Assembly (NCBI GenBank): GCA_016795425.1
Contig: JAEUHG010000179.1
Coordinates: forward strand, 123,345 to 187,344
Reading direction: 5' to 3'
Length of the DNA stretch: 64,000 nt
Source: Verrucomicrobiales bacterium
GTDB lineage: Bacteria > Verrucomicrobiota > Verrucomicrobiia > Limisphaerales > CAIMTB01
Program-made: the position numbers and the translations under genes
Shown: positions 1 through 7,632 of the stretch, in pieces
How the letters are laid out: the number at the start of each line of letters is the position of its first letter
How positions within the stretch are numbered: position 1 is the first letter of the stretch
The notes under the pieces: model-generated
Databases searched by the model: none
Seen by the model: only the letters and a program-made list of their open reading frames with translations
Told to the model about the DNA's origin: nothing

Positions 1-53
1 TCCCCACGAAACACTCGCGCATAGCCTTGATCGCGCTAGATTGCGACCACGAC

Positions 54-743
54 ATGGCGTTGTTGGAAATCCGTGACTTGAAGAAGTCGTATGTCTCCCC
101 GGAGGGAGCGCCGACCGTGGTGGTGGACGTGCCGTCGTTTCAATTGGCGGCGAGCCACCAGGTGGCGCTTAGCGGTGAGAGCGGTTCGGGTAAGACCACG
201 TTCCTGAACCTGATCGCAGGCATACTGGCGCCCGACTCGGGGAGTATACGGATTGACGGGGTGGAAGTTTCATCCTTGCCCGAGGCGGCTCGCGATCGTC
301 TGCGGGCCACCAAGATCGGGTACATTTTCCAAACCTTCAACCTGCTGCAGGGCTACACCTGTCTCGAGAACGTGCTGCTGGGGATGTCGTTTGGGCCGGG
401 GCCGAATCGCGGGTTTGCCGAGGCATTGCTGCGTCGCGTGGGGCTGGGCGACCGGCTGCGCCATTATCCCCGGCAGCTTTCCACAGGACAACAGCAGCGT
501 GTCGCGGTGGCGCGGGCCCTGGCCAATCGTCCGAAGGTCGTGCTCGCCGACGAACCGACCGGGAATCTCGATCACCGCGCGGCGGGGGATGCGTTGAAGC
601 TGATTCGCGAGGCCTGCGAAGAGAATGGCGCCGCCTTGCTGCTCGTCAGCCACGATCGCGACGTTCTCGCCGCCTTTGAGCATCACCAGGATCTCGCCAA
701 GCTGAACCGGGCTGCGGCCGCTGGGAAGGAAGGGTGCCCATGA
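54..743 (+). CDS. ABC transporter ATP-binding protein (LolD/FtsE/MacB class)
   Basis: This is the nucleotide-binding subunit of an ABC exporter, energising the permease encoded immediately downstream. Walker A (GESGSGKT) lies at residues 41-48. A slightly variant signature (LSTGQQQR) and Walker B with D-loop (VVLADEPTGNLD) follow. Its length of about 229 residues is normal for the LolD/MacB-type ATPases that serve FtsX-fold permeases. I chose the ATG at 54; an upstream TTG at 27 adds nine residues unlike the family. The stop overlaps the permease start by four bases (ATGA), implying translational coupling. The substrate is unknown because any substrate-binding or adaptor gene would lie before the window. 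Confidence 0.93.
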   Translation: MALLEIRDLKKSYVSPEGAPTVVVDVPSFQLAASHQVALSGESGSGKTTFLNLIAGILAPDSGSIRIDGVEVSSLPEAARDRLRATKIGYIFQTFNLLQGYTCLENVLLGMSFGPGPNRGFAEALLRRVGLGDRLRHYPRQLSTGQQQRVAVARALANRPKVVLADEPTGNLDHRAAGDALKLIREACEENGAALLLVSHDRDVLAAFEHHQDLAKLNRAAAAGKEGCP

Positions 744-1948
744 CCCTGCCCCTGATGGTCCGCAAGAGTCTGCGGCAACACCTTTTGTCGACGTGGATTA
801 CCGCCTTTTCCATCGCTCTGGCCGGCGGACTGCTCATGGCGGTATGGGTGGTCAAGGACCAGTCCCAAACGGCCTTCGCGGGTGTGAACGCCGGATTCGA
901 TGCCGTCCTGGGGGCGCGGGGCTCCAAGCTTCAGTTGGTCCTGAACACCGTGTTTCATCTCGAGGAATCGCCGGGGAACATCCCGTTCTCCGACTACGAA
1001 CAGATACGGTCGAACGCCGCCGTCCGGGTGGCCATTCCGATTGCGCTGGGCGACAATTACCTTGGGTACCGCGTGGTGGGGACGGTGACGAACCTGTTTC
1101 ACGATGTGGAACTGTCGGGGGGACGTCGCTTCGCGTTGGAGGCGGGTCGATCCTTTGATCCTAACTTGCGCGAGGCGGTGGTCGGCGGTTTCGTGGCGCG
1201 GAGGCTGGGATTGAAACCGGGGGACAAGTTTCAGCCCTATCATGGACTGATCTTCAATCCCAACGATCAGCATGCGGAGACGTACGTGGTGGTGGGTGTT
1301 TTGGAGCCGAGCAACACTCCGGCGGATCGCGTGATCTGGATCCCTCTGCAAGGGGTGCAGCTCATGACGGGCCACGATCCCAAGTCGGCGTCGGATATCA
1401 GCGGCGTCCTGATCAAGTTTAAGGACACGAGCCCCTTGACGGCTCGCCAGTTGGATTTGTTTTACAACAAGCAAGGGAATCGTCTGACCTTCGCCTGGCC
1501 CATCGCCCAGATCGTGGCGCAGCTTTTCAACAAGATCGCCTGGGTGGACAAGGTCCTCGCTCTGGTGGCCTATCTCGTGGCGCTGGTGGCCACCGGTTCG
1601 ATTCTGGTCAGCATCTACAACTCGATGAAGGAGCGCCGACGGGATATCGCGATCCTGCGCGCGCTTGGGGCTCGGCGGCGGACGATTTTCGCTGCCGTGG
1701 TTCTGGAAGCCGCGGCAATCGCGGTTCTCGGCATGATTCTCGCCTTTGTGATTCACCTGGGAATCATGACCGGCGTGGCGTCGGTGGTGCGCGCCGAAAC
1801 CGGGGTGGTTCTCGATCCCTGGGCACCGCACCTGGTCATGCTATGGGCCCCGGCGGGAATGGTCGCCTTGGCCGCGCTGGCGGGCGTGGTGCCCGCCTGG
1901 AAGGCCTACCGCATCCCGGTGGCCGAGAATTTGGCGCCGGTTTCCTGA
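740..1948 (+). CDS. ABC transporter permease, FtsX/MacB fold
   Basis: This is the membrane subunit paired with the preceding ATPase. It has an N-terminal membrane segment (about residues 18-40), then a periplasmic MacB_PCD-like region. Three C-terminal membrane helices surround the FtsX signature, visible as MKERRRDIAILRALGARRRT. The final segment ends PAWKAYRIPVAENL, typical of this family. A GTG at 734 is in frame, but the ATG at 740 overlaps the upstream stop and is preferred. FtsX-type permeases move lipoproteins, peptides, macrolides or transmit force to envelope enzymes; nothing here picks between these. Confidence 0.9.
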   Translation: MTLPLMVRKSLRQHLLSTWITAFSIALAGGLLMAVWVVKDQSQTAFAGVNAGFDAVLGARGSKLQLVLNTVFHLEESPGNIPFSDYEQIRSNAAVRVAIPIALGDNYLGYRVVGTVTNLFHDVELSGGRRFALEAGRSFDPNLREAVVGGFVARRLGLKPGDKFQPYHGLIFNPNDQHAETYVVVGVLEPSNTPADRVIWIPLQGVQLMTGHDPKSASDISGVLIKFKDTSPLTARQLDLFYNKQGNRLTFAWPIAQIVAQLFNKIAWVDKVLALVAYLVALVATGSILVSIYNSMKERRRDIAILRALGARRRTIFAAVVLEAAAIAVLGMILAFVIHLGIMTGVASVVRAETGVVLDPWAPHLVMLWAPAGMVALAALAGVVPAWKAYRIPVAENLAPVS

Positions 1949-2031
1949 AGGTGGCAGTGGATTCCCCGCTCTCCCTGCTCTCCTGTCAGCTCCCTAGACA
2001 ACCTCGCGGTCTCTGGCGACCATGCGGGCCG

Positions 2032-2571
2032 ATGGGACCCGAATTGATCCACGCGATTTTCCAGGGCGGCTCCGCTGCTGATCTTGGCCCCCGCGTTCGC
2101 GGGGATCGGCTGACGCTGGAACAAGCCGCTGATCATACCGCGGCCTTGGCACGCGCCTGTGGTGTGGCGGGGCGTCAAGGTGAATGCCTCAAGGCCCTGG
2201 TCCTGCTGTGGAATGATCACCTCGACGAGGCGCATGCCTTGGTCCAGGACCTCCCCGGACCCGATGCGGCGTTTGTCCATGGCATCATGCATCGGAGGGA
2301 GCCGGATTACTCCAATGCCCGCTACTGGTTCGGCCGCGTGGGGGATCATCCAGCCTTCGAACCCCTGGCGGATGCGGCGGCACCGGTTTTGGCGGCCCAT
2401 GCTTCGCTGCCGTTTCGCTTGATCCGGGATGGGTGTTGGGATGGTTTCGCCTTCATCGATGCCGTCTCGGCTGCCTGTCGTTCGGCGGACCTGCCGGTGG
2501 TCGCCGATGTGCTCCGTGAATTGCAGCGCCTCGAGGCGGTAACCCTGGCGCGGCATCTCGCCGGCCTGTGA
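2032..2571 (+). CDS. Hypothetical protein with HRREPDYSNARYWFGRVG motif
   Basis: This soluble protein of about 179 residues has no signal peptide or membrane helix. I recognise the motif pattern (HGIMHRREPDYSNARYWF, then a G-x-HP segment) as recurring in a conserved bacterial hypothetical family, but cannot attach a function. The open frame extends upstream to 1843 inside the permease gene; the ATG at 2032 gives a protein beginning MGPELIHAIFQGG and clears the upstream stop. Its stop overlaps the GTG start of the AEC permease (GTGA), so the two are probably translated together. Confidence 0.7.
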   Translation: MGPELIHAIFQGGSAADLGPRVRGDRLTLEQAADHTAALARACGVAGRQGECLKALVLLWNDHLDEAHALVQDLPGPDAAFVHGIMHRREPDYSNARYWFGRVGDHPAFEPLADAAAPVLAAHASLPFRLIRDGCWDGFAFIDAVSAACRSADLPVVADVLRELQRLEAVTLARHLAGL

Positions 2572-3536
2572 CCGATCTTCTGGCACTCCTCTTGTCGGTC
2601 GTCCCGGTCCTGGGCGTCATTGCCACAGGCTTCGCCATTCGACGACTCGAATGGCTGAGCGACGAGGCGGACGCGAGCCTGATGCGGGTGGTGATCAATT
2701 TGCTCACCCCGTGTCTGATCGCGGATTCGATACTGGGGAATCCGGCGTTTGCCCGCGCCGACAACGTCTTTCTACCGCCGTTGCTGGGATTCGTGACCAC
2801 GGCGGGGGGGATCCTGGTGGGATGGTGGTTGCGCCGAGGTTTGGGACGAGAAGCGACCACCGGGTCGCAACGGACGTTCGCGACCAGCGCCGGCATCTGC
2901 AACTACGGCTACATCCCGCTGCCCTTGGCCCAGGTGTTTTTTACTTCGGCAACCGTCGGGGTGCTGTTCGTTCTGAATATCGGCGTGGAACTGGCGATGT
3001 GGCTGGTGGGGCTGGCGATGATCAATGGGCGTCCCTGGCGCGAAGGTTGGCGGTATCTGGCGAATCCGCCGGTGTTTTCGATCTTGGGTACCTTGGCTTT
3101 GAATGCCTGGGTGCCTCGAGCCAGTGTGCCAGCGCCGCTGATGCAATGGGCGCACTTGCTGGGGCAATGCGCGATTCCGCTGGGATTGTTGGTCATCGGG
3201 GCAACCGTCGCCGACCTCTTGCCGGAATTGAAGGATCGCACCGGTTGGCGGGTCATCGGCTGGGCCTGCGTGGTGCGCTTGGCGATTCTGCCGGCGGCTA
3301 TTCTCGCGCTGGCCTGGGCCTTGCCGGCGTCCCGCGAGGTGCGTGAGGTCCTGCTTCTCCACGCCGCCATGCCGGCGGCGGTGTTTCCGATAGTCATGGC
3401 AAGGCATTTCGGGGGTGACGCGGGTACGGCGTTGCGCGTGGTTTTGGGGACTTCCATTGCCAGCGTGGTGACCATGCCCTTGTGGCTGAAATTCGGCATG
3501 CGCCTGCTGAACCTGGGAGATCTGGCGCACCCTTGA
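2568..3536 (+). CDS. AEC family transporter (auxin efflux carrier-like permease)
   Basis: This 322-residue polytopic membrane protein has roughly ten hydrophobic helices. It shows the family's N-terminal pattern (a long helix, then RRLEWLSDEADASLMRVVIN), a central glycine/asparagine-rich segment (TSAGICNYGYIPLPLAQ) and a C-terminal HAAMPAAVFPIVMARHFGG stretch. Known bacterial relatives export small organic anions such as malate or malonate; no substrate is indicated here. The GTG start at 2568 overlaps the stop of the preceding gene by four bases. No other good start lies nearby. Confidence 0.88.
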   Translation: MTDLLALLLSVVPVLGVIATGFAIRRLEWLSDEADASLMRVVINLLTPCLIADSILGNPAFARADNVFLPPLLGFVTTAGGILVGWWLRRGLGREATTGSQRTFATSAGICNYGYIPLPLAQVFFTSATVGVLFVLNIGVELAMWLVGLAMINGRPWREGWRYLANPPVFSILGTLALNAWVPRASVPAPLMQWAHLLGQCAIPLGLLVIGATVADLLPELKDRTGWRVIGWACVVRLAILPAAILALAWALPASREVREVLLLHAAMPAAVFPIVMARHFGGDAGTALRVVLGTSIASVVTMPLWLKFGMRLLNLGDLAHP

Positions 3537-3626
3537 ACCCGACGGTCGAACATTTCACTTGGTCGACGGCCTTTCGAAGCTAGATTTGCCGCGCCGGCAC
3601 CCGCTGGCACCCGCGATTTTCAGGCC

Positions 3627-4172
3627 ATGCACAATGTTTCGACGGTAGAACTGACGCGCGACTGTGAAGCCGTGCAGATTCCGGTGGGTAATACCGTGAC
3701 CCTGCCGGCAGGGACCTCGGTCGACATCACCCAGACGCTGGGCGGCACGTATACCGTGCATGCCATGGGCGGATTGTTTCGGATCGCCTCCAAGGATGTG
3801 GACGCATTGGGTTTGGAGACGGTTGCTGATTCGGCTCCCAAGTCAAAAGTCGAAGGCCCGGTCAGCGAGCAAGCGGTCTGGGAAGTGCTCAAGACCTGTT
3901 ACGATCCCGAGATCCCGGTCAACATTGTCGACCTCGGCCTGGTCTACGATTTGGCCATTGAACCGACACCCGCGGGTCACAGCCGGGTCAGCGTCAAGAT
4001 GACCCTCACCGCTCCGGGCTGCGGTATGGGGGGCGTCATCGCCCGCGATGCCCAGGAAAAGCTCCTCATGCTGGATGGCGTCGAATCGGCGGAGGTGGAC
4101 ATCGTCTGGGACCCGCCCTGGCATCAGTCGATGATTTCGGCAGAAGGCCGGCGAATCCTGGGTTTGGAGTGA
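3627..4172 (+). CDS. sufT: Putative Fe-S cluster assembly protein SufT
   Basis: This 181-residue protein has a short N-terminal domain (residues 1-75, VELTRDCEAVQIPVGNTVTL) followed by a MIP18/PaaD-type domain (about residues 85-178). The MIP18 part shows the DPEIPVNIVDLGLVYDL core, the APGCGMGG loop with its conserved cysteine, and a WDPPWHQSMIS ending. This two-part layout is characteristic of SufT, a maturation factor for iron-sulfur proteins. Other suf genes are not in the window. Ninety bases separate it from the AEC gene. Its stop overlaps the GTG of the MscS gene. Confidence 0.9.
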   Translation: MHNVSTVELTRDCEAVQIPVGNTVTLPAGTSVDITQTLGGTYTVHAMGGLFRIASKDVDALGLETVADSAPKSKVEGPVSEQAVWEVLKTCYDPEIPVNIVDLGLVYDLAIEPTPAGHSRVSVKMTLTAPGCGMGGVIARDAQEKLLMLDGVESAEVDIVWDPPWHQSMISAEGRRILGLE

Positions 4173-5506
4173 AGGCGTCGCGATTCGAGGCATTCTACCG
4201 GGCGCTGCTGCTTCTGCTGGCCGTAGGGCTCTTCTGGTCCGTTTGGGTCCGGGCCGCAGATACGACGGCGGCTCCGTCCGCGTCGACGCAGGGGGCTGAA
4301 TCCGCCACCAATGCCGTGAGTGGCGGGACCAACGCGCCCGTCGGGGTGCCGGGACGCCTCGGAGTTCATCTGCTGCCGGAGATCGATCGGCAGTACCTGA
4401 CCTTCGGGTTGGACGAGATCCCGGTGCTGCGTGACTCCCATTTTCTGGGGATAGCGCTGTGGCAGTATATCGCGTCGTTCCTCTTCATCTTCCTGGCGTT
4501 TTACGTTGCCAAGTTCCTCGATTACCTGACCCGGATCTGGCTGAAGCGCTGGGCGGAAAGAACGGAGACACGGGTGGACGACATGCTGCTGGAACTGGCG
4601 CACGGGCCGGTGAAGGTGGTGGCGTTCGTGCTTTTCCTCCATGTCGGCCTCAGTGTTTTCGAATGGCCGCCCACGGTGGAACGATGGTTGTCGAGCGCGC
4701 TCAAAATCATCGTCGCCCTGTCCATCACTTACGCCATCCTGAAGGTGGTCGACATCGCGGTGGGTGCCTGGCGGGAACGTGCGGGCACCGATGCGGACAA
4801 GAGCTTCGACCAGCAGTTGACTCCGATTCTGCGCAAGGCGCTGAAGGCGGTGGTGGTGATCGTGGCGGCGCTGGTGACCTTGGACAACGTCGGGATCAAC
4901 ATCACCGGCCTCATCGCTTCCTTGTCGATCGGCGGCTTGGCGCTCGGTCTCGCCGCCCAGGACACGGTGGCCAACCTTTTCGGCGCCGTGGCAGTGCTCG
5001 TCGACAAACCCTTCAAGGTTGGGGACCGGGTGCAGTTCGAGGGTGTCGACGGTGTGGTGGAGTCCATTGGGTTGAGGTCGACGCGTATTCGAAATCTGGA
5101 TGGTTTCCTCGTGACCGTGCCCAACAAAACCATGGGCAACGCCACCATTACGAATATCACCTCGCGTCCGACCATCCGGACCGTGTTCAACATCGGTCTC
5201 ACCTACGATACCTCGGCCGAGAAGATTGAATTGGCCACGCGGATTCTGGACGAGGTGCTTCGGCAACACCCGGGGACGCACGATGTGGTGATCGGGTTCA
5301 ACAAGTTTGCCGATTCGGCGTTGAACCTCTCGGTCGTCCACTGGTGGAAGGAGACCGACTACAAGGCCTACTTGATTGGCATCCAGGCCATGAACCTGGA
5401 AATCAAACGCCGCTTTGACGCGCAGGGTCTCCAGTTCGCTTTTCCCACCCAAACGCTGTACCTCAAGCAGGATTCCGAACTTCGCTTCCAAGTGTCCCCT
5501 TCCTAA
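4169..5506 (+). CDS. Mechanosensitive ion channel, MscS family
   Basis: This is a 445-residue inner-membrane channel that would open under membrane tension during osmotic downshock. It has an N-terminal signal-like helix, a periplasmic linker rich in Ala/Thr, several membrane helices from about residue 95, and the pore-lining helix (ITGLIASLSIGGLALGLAAQD, about residues 241-262). The beta domain follows (FKVGDRVQFEGVDGVVESIG, then TVPNKTMGNATITNITSR), with a C-terminal alpha/beta domain. The start is GTG, overlapping sufT by four bases. The glycosyltransferase starts 16 nt after the stop. Confidence 0.93.
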   Translation: MKASRFEAFYRALLLLLAVGLFWSVWVRAADTTAAPSASTQGAESATNAVSGGTNAPVGVPGRLGVHLLPEIDRQYLTFGLDEIPVLRDSHFLGIALWQYIASFLFIFLAFYVAKFLDYLTRIWLKRWAERTETRVDDMLLELAHGPVKVVAFVLFLHVGLSVFEWPPTVERWLSSALKIIVALSITYAILKVVDIAVGAWRERAGTDADKSFDQQLTPILRKALKAVVVIVAALVTLDNVGINITGLIASLSIGGLALGLAAQDTVANLFGAVAVLVDKPFKVGDRVQFEGVDGVVESIGLRSTRIRNLDGFLVTVPNKTMGNATITNITSRPTIRTVFNIGLTYDTSAEKIELATRILDEVLRQHPGTHDVVIGFNKFADSALNLSVVHWWKETDYKAYLIGIQAMNLEIKRRFDAQGLQFAFPTQTLYLKQDSELRFQVSPS

Positions 5507-5522
5507 CCTGCCTGGGGACCCC

Positions 5523-6722
5523 GTGCGCATCGCCTTCCTCACTCATGAGCCGTTTTTTCCGCCCTCCGGTGGCGGCTCCGCGGCCGCCGTTTATCTGGTG
5601 AGGGAATTGGTCGCGCGCGGACATCAGGTCGAAGTCTTTGGTCCCACCATCGCCGATGCCGCCGGAGTGGAACAAAAGTTCGGGATCCGGTTGCGGATGT
5701 TTACCGGATGGCGCATGGGGCGCACCACCCCGTTGCGAACCCCCAAATACCTGGCATACCCAAGGGCCCTGGCGGGTTGGGTGGAGCGGGTGATTCGGGA
5801 GGGCGCCCGGTACGACCTGCTCGTGGCACAGCATTCGATTGCCGCGGTGGCGGCCGGACGGGTGAAGCGAAGGATGGGCATTCCCATCGTTCTCAACCTC
5901 CTGGATTGCCTGACCGGCTTTTTGGAAACCTGGCCGCCCTACCTGATGCCGCGTCCCGTCGCGCGCGCGCTGGTGCGGTATGAATTGTCATTGCCGCGGC
6001 GCTGCCATGCCGACGGGGTCCTCACGGTATCCGACGGGCTGCGTGAACGGGTGGTGGCAAATGGATACCCTGCCGACCGGGTGCTCGCGGCCTATTACGG
6101 GTATGACGCGTCGATCTTCCGTTGCGGGGCAGCGAGTTCACCGCCAGTGGTCGGACCTCCTAGAATCGTGATGCATGGTTCGTTCGACCATCATCACTTG
6201 GGCCGCATTGCGCGGTGTGCGTTCCTGGAAGTCGTCCGCCGCCGGCCGGACGTGCGATTCCTCATGGTAGGGCCGATCACTGGGGCGCTTCGGGCATTTC
6301 TGGACTCGGTACGCGCGATCGAGCCGGGGATTGCGATCGAGGCCCCCGGCTTCACCCCCTATGACCAGATCCCGGCACGGCTCGAATCGTCGACCATCGG
6401 CATCACACCATACGAGCCGTCCACGGGGACGCACTGTGCTTTCATTGCCAAGACCATCGAATACCTCGCGATGGGTCTGCCGGTGGTGAGCACTCCGCTG
6501 GAGGGAGCGGTGCGCTATTATCAGGGATTGGAGGCGGTGACGTTCTCGGGACCATTGGGGGAAGGGTTTGCCGACGGGATCCTGCGTTGGCTGGACTTGG
6601 AGCCGGCGGCGCGACGAGCCCGGGTCGAACCGGCTCGCCGCAAAGTGGCCGCGGAATTGGATTGGCCTGTGCTCTGCCGCCGCGCCTCGGCATTCCTTGA
6701 GTCCTGCGGAACCCCGCGTTGA
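5523..6722 (+). CDS. Glycosyltransferase family 4 protein
   Basis: This 399-residue GT-B fold glycosyltransferase begins VRIAFLTHEPFFPPSGGGSAA, the usual first strand and glycine-rich acceptor loop of GT4 enzymes. The C-terminal domain carries the donor-binding segment KTIEYLAMGLPVVSTPLEGA, which holds the conserved glutamate. The frame is open from 5415 inside the MscS gene; the GTG at 5523 was chosen because the homologous first strand begins there. Donor and acceptor are unknown, and no other polysaccharide genes accompany it. Confidence 0.87.
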   Translation: MRIAFLTHEPFFPPSGGGSAAAVYLVRELVARGHQVEVFGPTIADAAGVEQKFGIRLRMFTGWRMGRTTPLRTPKYLAYPRALAGWVERVIREGARYDLLVAQHSIAAVAAGRVKRRMGIPIVLNLLDCLTGFLETWPPYLMPRPVARALVRYELSLPRRCHADGVLTVSDGLRERVVANGYPADRVLAAYYGYDASIFRCGAASSPPVVGPPRIVMHGSFDHHHLGRIARCAFLEVVRRRPDVRFLMVGPITGALRAFLDSVRAIEPGIAIEAPGFTPYDQIPARLESSTIGITPYEPSTGTHCAFIAKTIEYLAMGLPVVSTPLEGAVRYYQGLEAVTFSGPLGEGFADGILRWLDLEPAARRARVEPARRKVAAELDWPVLCRRASAFLESCGTPR

Positions 6723-6822
6723 GGCCGAACGCCTAGGGTCGGAGTGCGATGGGAGGGATAGCCATGCCCGAGTGGCGTCCAACCGGTTGACGCTGAGCCC
6801 CCCTCGGCGGTTGGATTCTGGC

Positions 6823-7248
6823 ATGTCAGAAATCATTTATCCCCGAAGTCCCAGGGAAACCATGTGCGGGTGGGCGTATCTCCCACGTCTGATCGACAAG
6901 GTGCGTCTCCACCTGGCCGGGAAATTGCATTCCGATTACCAGGCGAATTTCGGCAAGGGGTTTGATGGTCTCTGGCTGGAGCGGGCGGGTTTGACACTGG
7001 AGCAATTCGTGGACGTGGTCCGTGGGACCATCACCGACGGCCAGGTCGCGGATTGGGTGGCGAAGAACGTCCGAAAGACCGAAGCCGAAAAGCGGGCGCA
7101 TGCGGAGCGTTTGTTCGGTAGTCCGCCGCCCGACGATACGGCGGCCCAGGAACGGCTGAAGATGCGAAAGGAACAGGCTGGAATTGCCCATCGCGAGGAC
7201 ATCAAGACCTTCGTGGATGTCATTGATGCCGACGAAAAGCGGCTCTGA
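6823..7248 (+). CDS. DUF5069 domain-containing protein
   Basis: This 141-residue soluble protein has a pattern I associate with DUF5069: SPRETMCGWAYLPRLIDKVR near the start, then a GFDGLWLERAGLTLEQFVDVV segment. The function of the family is not established. The start at 6823 fits where the family-like N-terminus begins; the same frame is open further upstream but overlaps the glycosyltransferase. It ends in a charged helical tail. Confidence 0.75.
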   Translation: MSEIIYPRSPRETMCGWAYLPRLIDKVRLHLAGKLHSDYQANFGKGFDGLWLERAGLTLEQFVDVVRGTITDGQVADWVAKNVRKTEAEKRAHAERLFGSPPPDDTAAQERLKMRKEQAGIAHREDIKTFVDVIDADEKRL

Positions 7249-7632
7249 GGGGACGTCCGGCGGGCTAGGGGGATGGTGGCGATGTTGGGGGGAGCGTTCG
7301 GTGGAAGTTGGGTTTTGACAGGCCGAACCTGCACCCTCAGGGGGAGACCGCGACGTGAGGCCGATTAAGAACGGCGACTGGCCTGCCGAAATACCCTAGG
7401 AACGGCAAGTGGCGGCGATGGCCGCCGATAAGAAAAGTACAGGGTCCTTCGCTGAGCGATGGATCGCCTTGCCGGGCAGGACATCGGGCCTGCAAGACAG
7501 AGGCACAACCGAAAACGTTGACCCCTCTTTAGGGGGCGGGTTTCGGTTGTGCCTCTTCTTGTTGTTGAGGTTCGTTGCGGCCCGGAAGACGAACTGGCAG
7601 CGCGGGATCCACAAAATCGCACGATCCTTCCT
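7249..7632 (+). other. Intergenic region upstream of the chemotaxis gene
   Basis: This 384-base stretch has no convincing gene. It contains a small GC-rich hairpin (GGCGGC-GATG-GCCGCC near 7412-7427) and the long inverted repeat listed separately. The chemotaxis promoter is expected here but no clear -35/-10 or -24/-12 pair could be fixed by eye. Confidence 0.6.
7501..7554 (+). promoter_or_regulatory. Long inverted repeat: terminator or leader hairpin
   Basis: The 14-base arm AGGCACAACCGAAA (7501-7514) is the exact reverse complement of TTTCGGTTGTGCCT (7541-7554). Inside lies a second short stem, CCCCT-CTTT-AGGGG. A pyrimidine-rich CTTCTTGTTGTTG follows, so it could be an intrinsic terminator. 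Alternatively it is a leader structure, since it ends 78 bases before the chemotaxis start codon. Confidence 0.65.

Noticed and set aside
683..1831. Long minus-strand open frame of 382 codons opposite the first permease gene
   Set aside because: It has low-complexity His/Arg/Gln-rich sequence and no family pattern, and it is fully covered by a convincing plus-strand gene; it is a shadow of high GC.
4124..5542. 472-codon minus-strand open frame opposite the MscS gene
   Set aside because: The composition is shadow-like, and the plus strand encodes a clear MscS channel.
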